A stretch of 64,000 nucleotides of DNA, taken from contig DASVQP010000038.1 in the NCBI GenBank assembly GCA_036389135.1, forward strand, positions 62,001 through 126,000, given 5' to 3'. Position numbers and translations under genes: made by a program. The stretch comes from Longimicrobium sp. GTDB taxonomy: Bacteria; Gemmatimonadota; Gemmatimonadetes; Longimicrobiales; Longimicrobiaceae. The notes beneath the pieces are model-generated. The model did no database searches and was not told where the DNA came from. It worked only from the letters and a program-made list of their open reading frames with translations. Shown here piece after piece: positions 7,854-15,986 of the stretch; the first letter of the stretch is position 1; each line of letters begins with the position of its first letter.

Positions 7854-8924
7854 ATGCGGAGCACCCTCCGCACCCTGCTCCTCCTCATCGCCGCCGCGCT
7901 CCCGGCGTGCGACGACGCGCGCCCCGAAGCGGCGGCGCTGGCGCCCTCGGACAGCGCGGCACGCCAGGAAGACCCGCGCGCCATCTACGGCGCCACCAGC
8001 GCGGAGAACGTCCGCGTCACGCCGGTGGAGATCGAAGTCGCCGACCTCCCGGCCGGGTGGAACGGGATGAAGATCGCCGCCCTCTCCGACTTCCAGCTCG
8101 GCCTCTGGCCAGACAACGAGCGCGTCGCCACCGCCGCCGTGCGCCGTGCCCTCGCCGAGAAGCCGGACGTCGTGGTGCTGCTGGGCGACTACGTGGCCCG
8201 CGGCGACGACTACGCCGCGCTGGACCGCATCCTGGCGCCGCTGCGGGGGACCCCTGTCTTCGCCGTGCTCGGCCACACGGACGAGGACGACGACACGGAC
8301 GGCGAGCCGGACAGCGCGCAGATCCGCACGGTGCAGGCGCTGCAGCGCAACGGGGTGCGCGTCCTGCGCAACGCCCGCGCGCCCTTTGGCCGCAACGGCG
8401 ACACGGCGTACATCGCTGGGGTGGAGCCCTATACGCCGCGACGCCCCGAGTGGCGCCAGGCGGAGATCTACGGCGGCATCCCGGGCGGCCCGCGCACCCC
8501 GCTGCTGCTGGCCCACTTCCCCGCCACGGGCCTGTCGCTGCCGACGGACAAGTACGCCGCCGTCCTCACCGGCCACACCTTCTGCGGCCGCATGGAGGTG
8601 CCCGGCACACCGCGGCTGACGTGGGTGAACACGGAGCTGTACCCCGGCACCCCCGAGCCGGACAAGCGCCGCATCTTTCGCGTAAAGGGAAGCACGCTCT
8701 TCATCACCTGCGGCGTGGGCTACGGCTTCATCCCGGTGCGCTTCGGCTCGCCGCCCGAGGTGGCGATGGTGACGCTGCGCGGCTTCAACACCAAGGCCGC
8801 CGCCGACAGCGCCCGCGCCGCCGCCGCCCCCGGCGAGGCCAACCTCGACTCGCTGCTCCAGGCCTACGGCCGCCGCGACACCACCGCCACCCCTGCCGAC
8901 ACCACCGGCGGCGCCGCGCCATGA
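7854..8924 (+). CDS. Metallophosphoesterase-fold lipoprotein with altered active-site motifs
   Basis: A 356-residue protein with a lipoprotein signal (LLLIAAALPAC, C19), so probably anchored in the cell envelope. The fold is that of calcineurin-like phosphoesterases of the YkuE/membrane type. Several metal-site signatures depart from consensus. SDFQLG (79-84) replaces SDxHLG, GHTD (140-143) replaces GNHD, and GHTFCG replaces GHTHxG. GDYV (111) is kept. Activity is therefore doubtful or changed. The tail after residue 320 is Ala/Thr/Asp-rich and probably disordered. Its stop overlaps the start of the next lipoprotein gene (ATGA), which indicates translational coupling. Confidence 0.82.
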   Translation: MRSTLRTLLLLIAAALPACDDARPEAAALAPSDSAARQEDPRAIYGATSAENVRVTPVEIEVADLPAGWNGMKIAALSDFQLGLWPDNERVATAAVRRALAEKPDVVVLLGDYVARGDDYAALDRILAPLRGTPVFAVLGHTDEDDDTDGEPDSAQIRTVQALQRNGVRVLRNARAPFGRNGDTAYIAGVEPYTPRRPEWRQAEIYGGIPGGPRTPLLLAHFPATGLSLPTDKYAAVLTGHTFCGRMEVPGTPRLTWVNTELYPGTPEPDKRRIFRVKGSTLFITCGVGYGFIPVRFGSPPEVAMVTLRGFNTKAAADSARAAAAPGEANLDSLLQAYGRRDTTATPADTTGGAAP

Positions 8925-9373
8925 GCCGGCCGTCGCGAACGCGGAGTACAGCCCGCCGCATCAGCGCGCTCGTTGGGCTCCTTGCGCTGGCCGGGTGCGG
9001 CGACCTCCTCGGGGACTATAGGGCGCCGCTCCCCGCCAGGGTGGGACTCGCGGACGAAGAGGTGATCGTGCGCGTCGTCTACAACACGCCGGAGGGGTCG
9101 GTCTACTCCTTCTACGTGGATCGCGTGGGGCTGCTCGCCTCGCGGCCGCACAGCATCGACCGAGTGGTCGCCGTGCGCCCCGCCGAGCTGGCGGCGACCG
9201 TGGAAGCGCTCCGGCCGCGCGTCGGCGACCGCCTGCGTGTTTCCACCCGCTACCTCTACACCCAGGAGGAGGGGCAGCTCGCATCCGTGGTTCCAGATTG
9301 GCCGTTTGACCGATACTTCGAGTACCAGATTGGGCTCCACGCGCTGGAAAAGGTGGAGCGGATCGCACCGTGA
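8921..9373 (+). CDS. Small lipoprotein of unknown function
   Basis: A 150-residue protein with a basic N-terminus, a hydrophobic stretch and the lipobox LLALAGC, predicting an envelope lipoprotein. The mature part is mixed alpha/beta (EEVIVRVVYNTPEGSVYSFY, then VRPAELAATVEALRP). No known domain is recognised. It starts at ATGA overlapping the phosphoesterase-like lipoprotein, so the two are made together and may work as a pair. A clear hairpin follows the stop. Confidence 0.78.
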   Translation: MSRPSRTRSTARRISALVGLLALAGCGDLLGDYRAPLPARVGLADEEVIVRVVYNTPEGSVYSFYVDRVGLLASRPHSIDRVVAVRPAELAATVEALRPRVGDRLRVSTRYLYTQEEGQLASVVPDWPFDRYFEYQIGLHALEKVERIAP

Positions 9374-9392
9374 CCGTGGGTACGTGGACGAA

Positions 9393-9424
9393 GAGGCCCG
9401 GAGCGCAGATGTGCCCCGGGCCTC
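9393..9424. terminator. Hairpin terminator between convergent genes
   Basis: GAGGCCCGG (9393-9401) pairs with CCGGGCCTC (9416-9424). It lies between the lipoprotein stop (9373) and the end of the minus-strand small gene (9438), so it may serve both. Confidence 0.7.
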
Positions 9425-9437
9425 TACAATTTCGCCT

Positions 9438-9626
9438 TCACCCGCGGACCCCTCCTTCCCGCCGCACCCGTCCCAGGACCGCCTCCGCCCGCCGCATCAC
9501 ATCCTCCAGCTCCGCCTGGCACTCCAGCGCCACCAGGTGCGCCGCCAGCAGCCGCTGGAGCGCCTCGCGATACTCGGCCTCCAGCGTCGTCATCTCATCC
9601 TGATCAAGCGGATTCTGCGCCATCAT
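9438..9626 (-). CDS. Small helical hypothetical protein
   Basis: A 62-residue acidic, fully helical peptide (LEAEYREALQRLLAAHLVAL). Its heptad-like pattern could form a coiled coil. The tail is basic (RREGGVRG). It starts at a double ATG (9626/9623). There is no signal or membrane segment. A dedicated hairpin follows it and a repeat cluster lies upstream. It is plausible but short, and its function is unknown. Confidence 0.5.
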   Translation of the reverse strand: MMAQNPLDQDEMTTLEAEYREALQRLLAAHLVALECQAELEDVMRRAEAVLGRVRREGGVRG

Positions 9627-9669
9627 GGCATACCGTTTCTCACGAACCCGTGTGCATCGGAGGAAATGG

Positions 9670-10074
9670 TCTCACGCGAAGGCGCGAAGGCGCAAAGAAA
9701 GGCTTCCCGTTGTCTTTCCTTCGCGTCTTCTCGGCTTTGCGTGACATCTTGATCCGTTGAGATTGCACAGAAATTTCTGTCAAGACGGTATTATACCATT
9801 CGTCATCCAGGTTTGTGCAAAGCCGGAAAAGGAAGTCTCGCGCGGAGGCGCAGAGACGCAGGAGAGAACTGCAACTGCATGGCTCACACAGAGACACAGA
9901 GCCACAGAGAGAACCGCAAAAGGTTTTCTCTGTGGCTTTCAGTTCCTTCTGCCTCTGTGTGAGCTTTTCTCTGTTGTTCTCTCCCTGCGTTTCTGCGCCT
10001 CTGCGTGAGACGAGCCGGCCAGGGCGCGAAGATCTCTCCGCGCCTCTGCTCCGCGTCTCTGCGCCTCCGCGTGA
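9670..10074. repeat. Cluster of CACAGAG/GCGGAGGCGC palindromic repeats, one nested in another
   Basis: This gene-free stretch (9627-10120) holds two units. At 9670-9745, CTCACGCGAAGGCGCGAAGG faces TTCGCGTCTTCTCGGCTTTGCGTGAC. At 9836-10011, an outer pair (GCGCGGAGGCGCAGAGACGC facing GCGTTTCTGCGCCTCTGCG) encloses an inner CACACAGAGACACAGAG / CTCTGTGTGAG unit (9882-9963). A further half copy, CGCGTCTCTGCGCCTCCGCG, runs to 10074. Between them (9745-9835) lies AT-richer unique sequence. Confidence 0.85.
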
Positions 10075-10120
10075 CACCAGAACGATCCTCGCGACCTCAC
10101 CAGAGCCGGCCGGAACGCGC

Positions 10121-11686
10121 CTACTGCGGTGCGCTCGCCGGGTCCCTGCGCGTGGGCTGCTGGCACACGGGCCAGGTGCGCGGCCGCCCCTGCTGGTCCG
10201 GCGGAAGCTGCGCGAGCCGTGCGCGCGGCAGCTTGTCCGGCTCCTCCGACGCCAGGTACACGAGCATCGCCACCATCGTCGCGTTCCGCCGCACGTCGTC
10301 GAAGGCGATCTTGTCGTACGTGTCGCGGTTGGTGTGCCAGGTGTAGGTGCCGTAGTCCCACGACAGCGACCCCAGCCCGAAGCCCGGCGCTCCCGCGCAG
10401 ATGAACGACGCGTTGTCGCTCCCGCCGCCGCTGGGGAGCCCCGGCGCGTCGATGCGCACCGAGTCCACCAGCAGCCCCGGCATGCGCGAGAACCAGCGGC
10501 GGAAGTACGGCTCCACCCCGGTTAGCCCCTGCATCGACACCTGCACGATGCGCCCGGTGCCGTTGTCCTGGTTGAAGAGCGCCTGCAGCCCCTCCACGAT
10601 GCGCGGGTTGTCCGCCACGAAGCCGCGCGACCCGTTCAGCCCCTGCTCCTCGCCGCTCCAGTGCCCGGAGAGGATGGTGCGCTTCGGGTTGGGATACACC
10701 TGCCGCAGGATGCGCATCGCCTCCATCATCACCACGGTGCCGGTGGCGTTGTCCGTCGCGCCGGAGGCCGCGTCCCACGAGTCGAAGTGGGCCGACATCA
10801 TCACGTACTCGTTCGGCTTCTGGCGCCCGCGGATCTCCGCCAGGACGTTGGAGGCCGGCACGTCGCCCGTGAACTGCGACCCTGCGTCCAGCCGCAGCGT
10901 GGGCGACTGGTTGTTCTGCACCATGCGGAAGACGAGCCCGTAGTCCTCGCAGCTCAGGTCCAGCGTGGGGACGCGCTCGGTGCGGGCCTGGAACACCTTG
11001 TCCACCCCCCACCCCTGCGACCAGAGGTTGGTCAGGACCCCGACCGCGCCCGCCTGCTCCAACCGCCGCGGCAGGTCACGCGCCGTGCTGCCGGTGGCCT
11101 GAAGGCGGCGCGCCCATGCGTTCATGGTTGCGGTGCGCTGGTCCCTCATCCGCTCGAACGTCCCGGGCGGCGCCCACTTCACCCAGTTCTCGTCCGGGCG
11201 GCAGGTGGGCTGCGCGGCGGAGATGAGGACGAACTTGCCGCGCACCGCCGAGAGCGCCGCCTGGAACGCGGCCGAGTCCGCGGCTTCGGGGAGCATCACC
11301 ACGCCCGCAGTGACGGGACCGTTGGTGCCGGGGCTCCACGCCAGCATCGTCCCCTCCAGCGATCGCATTCGCGGCGTCATCAGGTCGACGTGCGTGTGGC
11401 CGCGCCGCCAGCCGCGCCAGGTGCCGTACTGCTCCTCGCGCGCGGTGATCCCCCAGTTGCGGTAGGTAGAGATCGCCCACTGCCGCGCGTTCGCCGTCTC
11501 GGGCGACCCGGTAAGCCGCGGCCCCAGCGAGTCGGTGAGCACCTGCGCCAGCCGCTCCACCTGCGAGTTCGACATCCCCTCGCGCCAGATGCCCTGGAGG
11601 ACGGGGTCGGTGGAGGTCCACTCCTGCGCCGCCGCCGGCGAGCCCGCCAGCAGCGCACCCATCACGAACGCGACCGATCGCTTCAT
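10121..11686 (-). CDS. Secreted M28-family metallopeptidase
   Basis: A 521-residue protein with a cleavable signal peptide (1-20, ending AAA-Q), so exported. The C-terminal M28 peptidase domain carries the di-zinc ligands H300 and D302 (AHFDSW), D312 (ATDNATG), E346/E347 (SGEEQG), D376 (NQDNGTG) and a final H in TWHTNRDTYD. Residues 120-250 form a PA-like insert domain. Relatives are aminopeptidases or carboxypeptidases that feed on peptides outside the cytoplasm. All ligands are present. The gene stands alone, with repeat clusters on both sides. Confidence 0.93.
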   Translation of the reverse strand: MKRSVAFVMGALLAGSPAAAQEWTSTDPVLQGIWREGMSNSQVERLAQVLTDSLGPRLTGSPETANARQWAISTYRNWGITAREEQYGTWRGWRRGHTHVDLMTPRMRSLEGTMLAWSPGTNGPVTAGVVMLPEAADSAAFQAALSAVRGKFVLISAAQPTCRPDENWVKWAPPGTFERMRDQRTATMNAWARRLQATGSTARDLPRRLEQAGAVGVLTNLWSQGWGVDKVFQARTERVPTLDLSCEDYGLVFRMVQNNQSPTLRLDAGSQFTGDVPASNVLAEIRGRQKPNEYVMMSAHFDSWDAASGATDNATGTVVMMEAMRILRQVYPNPKRTILSGHWSGEEQGLNGSRGFVADNPRIVEGLQALFNQDNGTGRIVQVSMQGLTGVEPYFRRWFSRMPGLLVDSVRIDAPGLPSGGGSDNASFICAGAPGFGLGSLSWDYGTYTWHTNRDTYDKIAFDDVRRNATMVAMLVYLASEEPDKLPRARLAQLPPDQQGRPRTWPVCQQPTRRDPASAPQ

Positions 11687-11721
11687 CGTACTCCTGTGGT
11701 GGAGAGTCGCACTACGGGGGG

Positions 11722-11843
11722 AGTGCTAAGTGCTAAGTGCTGAGTCCTGAACGGCAGTGCGTGAGTGCGTTTTTTCACTTAGCACTTAGCACTTAGCACT
11801 TAGCACTTAGCACTTAGCACTTAGCACTTAGCACTTAGCACTT
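11722..11843. repeat. GCTAAGT heptamer element, copy A
   Basis: A left arm of GCTAAGT heptamers and a middle AGTCCTGAACGGCAGTGCGTG lead into GTGAGTGCG and a T-run. From 11776 there are nine perfect tandem CACTTAG heptamers plus a partial one. The arms are inverted, so the whole unit could form a long hairpin. It lies upstream of the M28 peptidase and at the 3' end of the phosphoesterase gene. Confidence 0.92.
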
Positions 11844-11888
11844 GATCCCAGCGAAATACCAGACGCGCCGCCCGAGCGCAAGCCGAGC

Positions 11889-12371
11889 CTACTTCCGTTT
11901 GGGATCCAGCTCCACGAGGCGCGCCGTGACCTTCCCGTCCACCAGCTCCGCGAGGGCGACCGTCACGGGATCGCGGAACCGCAGCGGACCCGCGCTACCC
12001 GGGTTCACGGCGAGAGTCCCCATCACCTGCCGGATCACCGGCTTGTGCGAGTGGCCGAAGACGACGAGCCCCGCGCCGCTGTACGCCGCCGCGGCCTTCT
12101 CGGGCGTGGGGGAGCCGAGCTGCATCCCGTGCAGCACCACCACCGGCACGCCGTCCAGCTCCACGTGCGCCACCTCGGGCACGCGCTTGCGCAGGTCGAA
12201 GCTGTCGGTGTTCCCCCAGACGGCGGTCAGCGGCGCGATCGCCTCCAGCTCGGCGAGGATGTCGGCCGCGCCCACATCGCCCGCGTGCAGGATGTGCTCG
12301 ACCCCGGCGAACACGTCGAACACCTCGCTCCGCAGCAACCCGTGCGTGTCGGAGATGATCCCGATCTTCAT
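11889..12371 (-). CDS. YfcE/MJ0936-type metallophosphodiesterase
   Basis: A 160-residue single-domain phosphoesterase. The di-metal site is canonical: D8 and H10 (SDTHG), D of HAGDVG, GNTD, H of VVLHG and GHSH. Family members hydrolyse small phosphodiesters, and the natural substrate is usually unknown. ATG 12371 is chosen because MKIGIISDTHG matches the family start; the frame opens 9 codons earlier. It follows ubiX by 48 bases on the same strand and is probably the last gene of the menaquinone operon, without an obvious functional tie. Confidence 0.9.
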   Translation of the reverse strand: MKIGIISDTHGLLRSEVFDVFAGVEHILHAGDVGAADILAELEAIAPLTAVWGNTDSFDLRKRVPEVAHVELDGVPVVVLHGMQLGSPTPEKAAAAYSGAGLVVFGHSHKPVIRQVMGTLAVNPGSAGPLRFRDPVTVALAELVDGKVTARLVELDPKRK

Positions 12372-12419
12372 GGTCGTACCCGCCGTTGATGGATGCACGC
12401 AGGGGCACAGGCTTTCCGC

Positions 12420-13049
12420 CTATGCCCCCCGTTCGCCGCTCCCCGTTCCTGCTTCCCCGCCGTCCTCCCCGCTCCGCCACCGCCGCCCCAGCGCGTGCTC
12501 CACGCCCAGATGATCCAGAACCCGCGCCACGACGAAGTCCACCAGGTCCGCGATCGTCTTCGGCCGGTTGTAGAACCCCGGCGCCGCGGGAAGGATGGTG
12601 GCCCCGGCGCGGGTCAGCCGGGTCATGTTCTCCAGGTGGATGAGCGAGAACGGTGTCTCGCGCGGCACCAGAATGAGCGTCCTCCGCTCCTTCAACGCCA
12701 CGTCCGCCGCGCGCTCCACCAGGTTGCGCGAAGTCCCCGCCGCGATGGAGGCGAGCGTCCCCATGGAGCACGGGCAGATCACCATCCCCCGCGACGGCGC
12801 CGAGCCGGACGCCGGCGTGGCGCCGCGGTCGAGCGAGTCGTACAGCTCCACCCGCGACCAGTCACCCGTGGCGGCGCGCAGGGCATCGATCCCGTCGATC
12901 TCCGTCTCCTCCGCCAGCAGCCGCAGGCCGTAGCCGGAGACGATCAGCCGGACCGCCGTCCCGGAATCGTTGAGGGCGCGCAGCAGGCGCACGGCGTACG
13001 GTGCACCCGACGCGCCCGTGATCCCGAAGACGACCGGCGCGTCCCTCAC
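12420..13049 (-). CDS. ubiX: Flavin prenyltransferase (UbiX)
   Basis: UbiX makes the prenylated FMN cofactor used by UbiD decarboxylases. The 209-residue protein has the FMN-binding GITGASGAPYA (9-19), the VSGYGL strand, the CPCSMGTLASIAAG segment and the conserved VPRETPFSLIHLENM region. All are standard. The last 20 or so residues are Gly/Glu-rich and extra. It starts with GTG 13049, overlapping the ubiA stop (GTGA), and so is translationally coupled to it. The neighbours ubiA and ubiD confirm the pathway. Confidence 0.95.
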   Translation of the reverse strand: MRDAPVVFGITGASGAPYAVRLLRALNDSGTAVRLIVSGYGLRLLAEETEIDGIDALRAATGDWSRVELYDSLDRGATPASGSAPSRGMVICPCSMGTLASIAAGTSRNLVERAADVALKERRTLILVPRETPFSLIHLENMTRLTRAGATILPAAPGFYNRPKTIADLVDFVVARVLDHLGVEHALGRRWRSGEDGGEAGTGSGERGA

Positions 13050-13957
13050 GCGAGCACCCTTTCCGCGAGCACCATCAGAAAGAACACGACCGAGATGGCG
13101 CCGTTCACGTTGAAGAACGCCGCGTCTATCCTGGAGAAATCATCGGCGCGCACCAGGCTCTGCTCGTACACCAGCATCACTCCGATCACCGCCGCCGCCG
13201 CGAAGTACAGCGTCCCCAGCCCCGGCACCAGAAACCCGAGCGCCACGAAGAGCGCCGTCGAGAGCACGTGCAGCGTCCTCGATACCGCGAGCGCTCCCCT
13301 GGCGCCCAGCGCCGCCGGCACCGAGTGCAGCCCCTCCGCCCGGTCGAACTCCATGTCCTGCAGCGAGTAGAGGATGTCGAAGCCCGCCACCCAGCACAGC
13401 ACCGCCCCCGCCAGTGCCAGCAGCGCCCCCGCCGGCCGGCTCCACTCCCCCGCGATCGCGAGGTACGCCCCCACCGGCGCGATGGCGAGCGCGAACCCCA
13501 GCACCAGGTGCGCCCACCGCGTGAAGCGCTTCGTGTACGAGTAGAAGAGGATCCACCCCAGCGCGAGCGGCGCCAGCATCAGGCAGAGCGGGTTTAGAAG
13601 CGCGGCGCACAGGAAAAAGATCCCGCTCGCGACCACCACCGCCGTCGCGGCCTCACCCACCGACAGCTTCCCCGCAGGGATCTCGCGCATCATCGTGCGC
13701 GGGTTCCTGGCGTCGATGGCGCGGTCCACGATCCGGTTGAACCCCATCGCCGCGAACCGCGCAGAGGTGAACGCCGTCAGGATCAGGAACACGTCCGCAA
13801 CCTGAACGGAGTGCTCGTAAGACGCCAGCGTCGCCCCCACCAGCGCGAACGGCAGCGCAAAGATGGTGTGCGGCAGCTTCACCAGGTTCGAAAGGTCGGC
13901 CACCTTCCCGCGCCCGCGGACGTGCTGGCCTTCCATGATGCGCTCGGTCACTGTCAT
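13046..13957 (-). CDS. UbiA-family polyprenyltransferase (menaquinone, MqnP-like)
   Basis: A 303-residue membrane enzyme with about eight or nine helices. The first Asp motif is NRIVDRAIDARNPRT and the second is DILYSLQDMEFD, both for Mg-diphosphate binding. The AMGFNRIVDR...AREIPAG-like pattern resembles the group found with UbiX/UbiD in futalosine-type menaquinone producers, where it prenylates 1,4-dihydroxy-6-naphthoate. Choosing this over 4-hydroxybenzoate prenylation is inference from context (menG downstream in the set, no other ubiquinone genes). It couples to ubiX by a 4-base overlap. Confidence 0.9.
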   Translation of the reverse strand: MTVTERIMEGQHVRGRGKVADLSNLVKLPHTIFALPFALVGATLASYEHSVQVADVFLILTAFTSARFAAMGFNRIVDRAIDARNPRTMMREIPAGKLSVGEAATAVVVASGIFFLCAALLNPLCLMLAPLALGWILFYSYTKRFTRWAHLVLGFALAIAPVGAYLAIAGEWSRPAGALLALAGAVLCWVAGFDILYSLQDMEFDRAEGLHSVPAALGARGALAVSRTLHVLSTALFVALGFLVPGLGTLYFAAAAVIGVMLVYEQSLVRADDFSRIDAAFFNVNGAISVVFFLMVLAERVLA

Positions 13958-13970
13958 CCTTGAACTGCGG

Positions 13971-14071
13971 CCTCACACAGAGACACAGAGAAAACCGCGA
14001 GAAAAGAGGAGAGGTCGCCGATTGCCTCTGTGTTCTTTCCGTACCCCTCTGCGGCTCTGTGTGAAACCAGC
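13971..14071. repeat. CACAGAG-family palindromic repeat
   Basis: CACACAGAGACACAGAGAAAA on the left faces CCCTCTGCGGCTCTGTGTGA on the right, filling the gap between ubiD and ubiA. The arms are inverted and may form a hairpin in the operon transcript. Confidence 0.85.
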
Positions 14072-14075
14072 TGTT

Positions 14076-15563
14076 TCAGTCGATCGGCTCAATGCCGAGC
14101 CGCGCCCAGATGCCATCGACGTGCGCCTTCACGTCGGCTGACATTTCGATCATCTCGGGCCAGCGGCGGGTGAAGCCCTCCTCGGCCCACTTCCGCGTGC
14201 CGTCGATCCCCATCTTGCTGCCAAAGGACGGGTTCTGCGCCGCGTGGTCCAGGTCGTCCACCGGGCCCTTGGTGAACTTCACGTCGCGCTCCGGATCGAT
14301 GTTGCCGAGCGCGTACCACCACGCCTCCTGCGTGTTCCGCACGTCGATCCCCTCGTCCACCACCACGATCACCTTGGCGAGCGACATCAGCCCCATCCCC
14401 CAGAGGCCGTTCATCACCTTGTAGGCGTGCCCCGGGTACTCCTTGCGGATGGAGACGAAGACCAGGTTGTGGAACACGCCCTCGGGAGGCATGTGGTAGT
14501 CCACGATCTCCGGCATCGTCAAGCGCGCGAGCGGAAGAAAGATCCGCTCCGTGGCGCCGCCCAGGTACACGTCCTCCACGGGCGGGCGCCCCACCAGCGT
14601 GGCGGGGTAGATCGGCTCCTCGCGCAGCGTGACGGTCGTCACGTGGAAGGTGGGGTACGGGTCCTCCAGCGTGTAGAAGCCGGTGTGGTCGCCGAAGGGC
14701 CCCTCGATGCGGAGCTCCTCGTCCGTGTCCACGTACCCCTCCAGCACGATCTCCGCCTCGGCGGGGATGGTGAGGTCGGCGGTGATGGCCTTGCAGGTGC
14801 GCACCGGGTCGCGCCGCAGGAAGCCGCCGAACAGGTACTCGTCGATCCCCGGCGGCAGCGGCGCGCTGGGCGTGTACATCGTCGCCGGGTCCCCGCCGAT
14901 CGCGACCACCACGGGCATGCGCCCGCCGCGGGTGCGCTTCCAGGCGCGGTAGTGCGCGGCGCCGCCCTTGTGCCGCTGCCAGTGCATCCCGGTCGAGGTC
15001 GGCCCGAACACCTGCATCCGGTACATCCCGATGTTCTGGATCCCGGTCTCCGGGTCCGACGTCACCACCATGGGGAGGGTGATGAAGGGCCCGCCGTCGT
15101 GAGGCCAGGTCTTGAGCACGGGGAAGCGCGTCAGGTCGAATTCGCCCTCGCGCAGGATCACCTGCTGGCAGGGAGGCGCGCCCTTGTACGGCCGCGGCGG
15201 CACCTTGGTGAACTCGGCGAGCTTGGGGAGCATCGCCATCTTCCCCCACAGCCCCTTGGGGATCTCCGGCTTCACCAGCTCGGCGATGCGGCGCGCGTGC
15301 ACCTCCACGTCGTCCACCCCCAGCGCCGCGGCCATGCGGCGCCACGACCCGAATATGTTGATGGCCACGGGGATGGGGCTTTCGGTGCCATCCATCAGCA
15401 CCGGCCGCTCGAACAGGAGCGCCGGCCCCCCGCCGGGAAGCTTCATCGTGCGATCGGTGATCTCCGCCATCTCCAGGTCCACGGAGACGGGCCGCTGGAT
15501 GCGCACGAGCTGCCCCGTGCGGTCCAGGAAGCGGAGGAAATCCCTGAGGTTCTGATACACCAT
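14076..15563 (-). CDS. ubiD: UbiD-family decarboxylase
   Basis: A 495-residue prenyl-FMN-dependent decarboxylase of standard length. Visible family features are GMYRMQVFGPTSTGMHWQRH for cofactor and metal binding, the EIVLEGYV and EGPFGDHTGFY segments carrying the catalytic Glu/Arg set, and the DYHMPPEGVFHN region. With ubiA and ubiX beside it, it most likely decarboxylates the prenylated naphthoate (or hydroxybenzoate) intermediate. It lies between two palindromic repeats in the menG-to-ubiX gene series, all on the minus strand. Confidence 0.95.
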   Translation of the reverse strand: MVYQNLRDFLRFLDRTGQLVRIQRPVSVDLEMAEITDRTMKLPGGGPALLFERPVLMDGTESPIPVAINIFGSWRRMAAALGVDDVEVHARRIAELVKPEIPKGLWGKMAMLPKLAEFTKVPPRPYKGAPPCQQVILREGEFDLTRFPVLKTWPHDGGPFITLPMVVTSDPETGIQNIGMYRMQVFGPTSTGMHWQRHKGGAAHYRAWKRTRGGRMPVVVAIGGDPATMYTPSAPLPPGIDEYLFGGFLRRDPVRTCKAITADLTIPAEAEIVLEGYVDTDEELRIEGPFGDHTGFYTLEDPYPTFHVTTVTLREEPIYPATLVGRPPVEDVYLGGATERIFLPLARLTMPEIVDYHMPPEGVFHNLVFVSIRKEYPGHAYKVMNGLWGMGLMSLAKVIVVVDEGIDVRNTQEAWWYALGNIDPERDVKFTKGPVDDLDHAAQNPSFGSKMGIDGTRKWAEEGFTRRWPEMIEMSADVKAHVDGIWARLGIEPID

Positions 15564-15633
15564 ATCTATGCCTGCTTTCCTTTATCCGTTCGCCACAAAC
15601 GCAAAGGCGAGGTCGAACGCCTTGCCCAGCGGT

Positions 15634-15707
15634 TCCCCCCCTCTCCCGATAACGGCGAGGGCGCAGCCCTCTCCTGTTATCGGGGGAGGGGGCCGGGGGG
15701 TGAGGGC
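15634..15707. repeat. GTTATCGGG palindromic repeat, intact copy
   Basis: CCTCTCCCGATAAC faces GTTATCGGGGGAGGGGG around a GGCGAGGGCGCAGCCC core, followed by GGCCGGGGGGTGAGGGCC. It begins 4 bases after the stop of the 91-residue membrane protein, where it could act as a terminator. A second copy at 34796-36175 is split by an IS110 element, and this copy shows what the empty site looked like. Confidence 0.88.
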
Positions 15708-15710
15708 CTG

Positions 15711-15986
15711 TTACCCCCGCACGTCCACCTGGTGCGCGATCATCGTCACCAGCCCGTACGACAGGTACGCCACCGCGCCTACCAGCAGGAGCTTGCGCGC
15801 CAGACGCATCTGGTACACCCCCACGTCGTCGAACTTCCCCTCCGGCTTCCACATCGACCCCAGACCGCCCGGCCCGCCGCGCGAGTGCCGCGTGTGGGCG
15901 ATGAGCTGCAGGAGCGCGGACGCGACGCAGCACCCCATGAACGACAGGAGGAGCGTCATCGCGAAGACCTGGAGGGCGCGCGGCAT
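15711..15986 (-). CDS. Small membrane protein with two helices
   Basis: A 91-residue protein with predicted membrane helices at about residues 8-29 and 65-86, and a polar Gly/Arg-rich loop between them (HTRHSRGGPGG, then WKPEGKFDDVGVYQ). It starts at ATG 15986, sharing one base with the menG stop (TGATG), so it is co-translated with menG. It has no known domain. Its place between menG and ubiD suggests a role near the membrane quinone enzymes, but that is only context. Confidence 0.7.
   Translation of the reverse strand: MPRALQVFAMTLLLSFMGCCVASALLQLIAHTRHSRGGPGGLGSMWKPEGKFDDVGVYQMRLARKLLLVGAVAYLSYGLVTMIAHQVDVRG

Noticed and set aside
11776-11843. CRISPR array (regular short repeats)
   Set aside because: The 7-base units are directly adjacent without spacers, and no cas genes are near.
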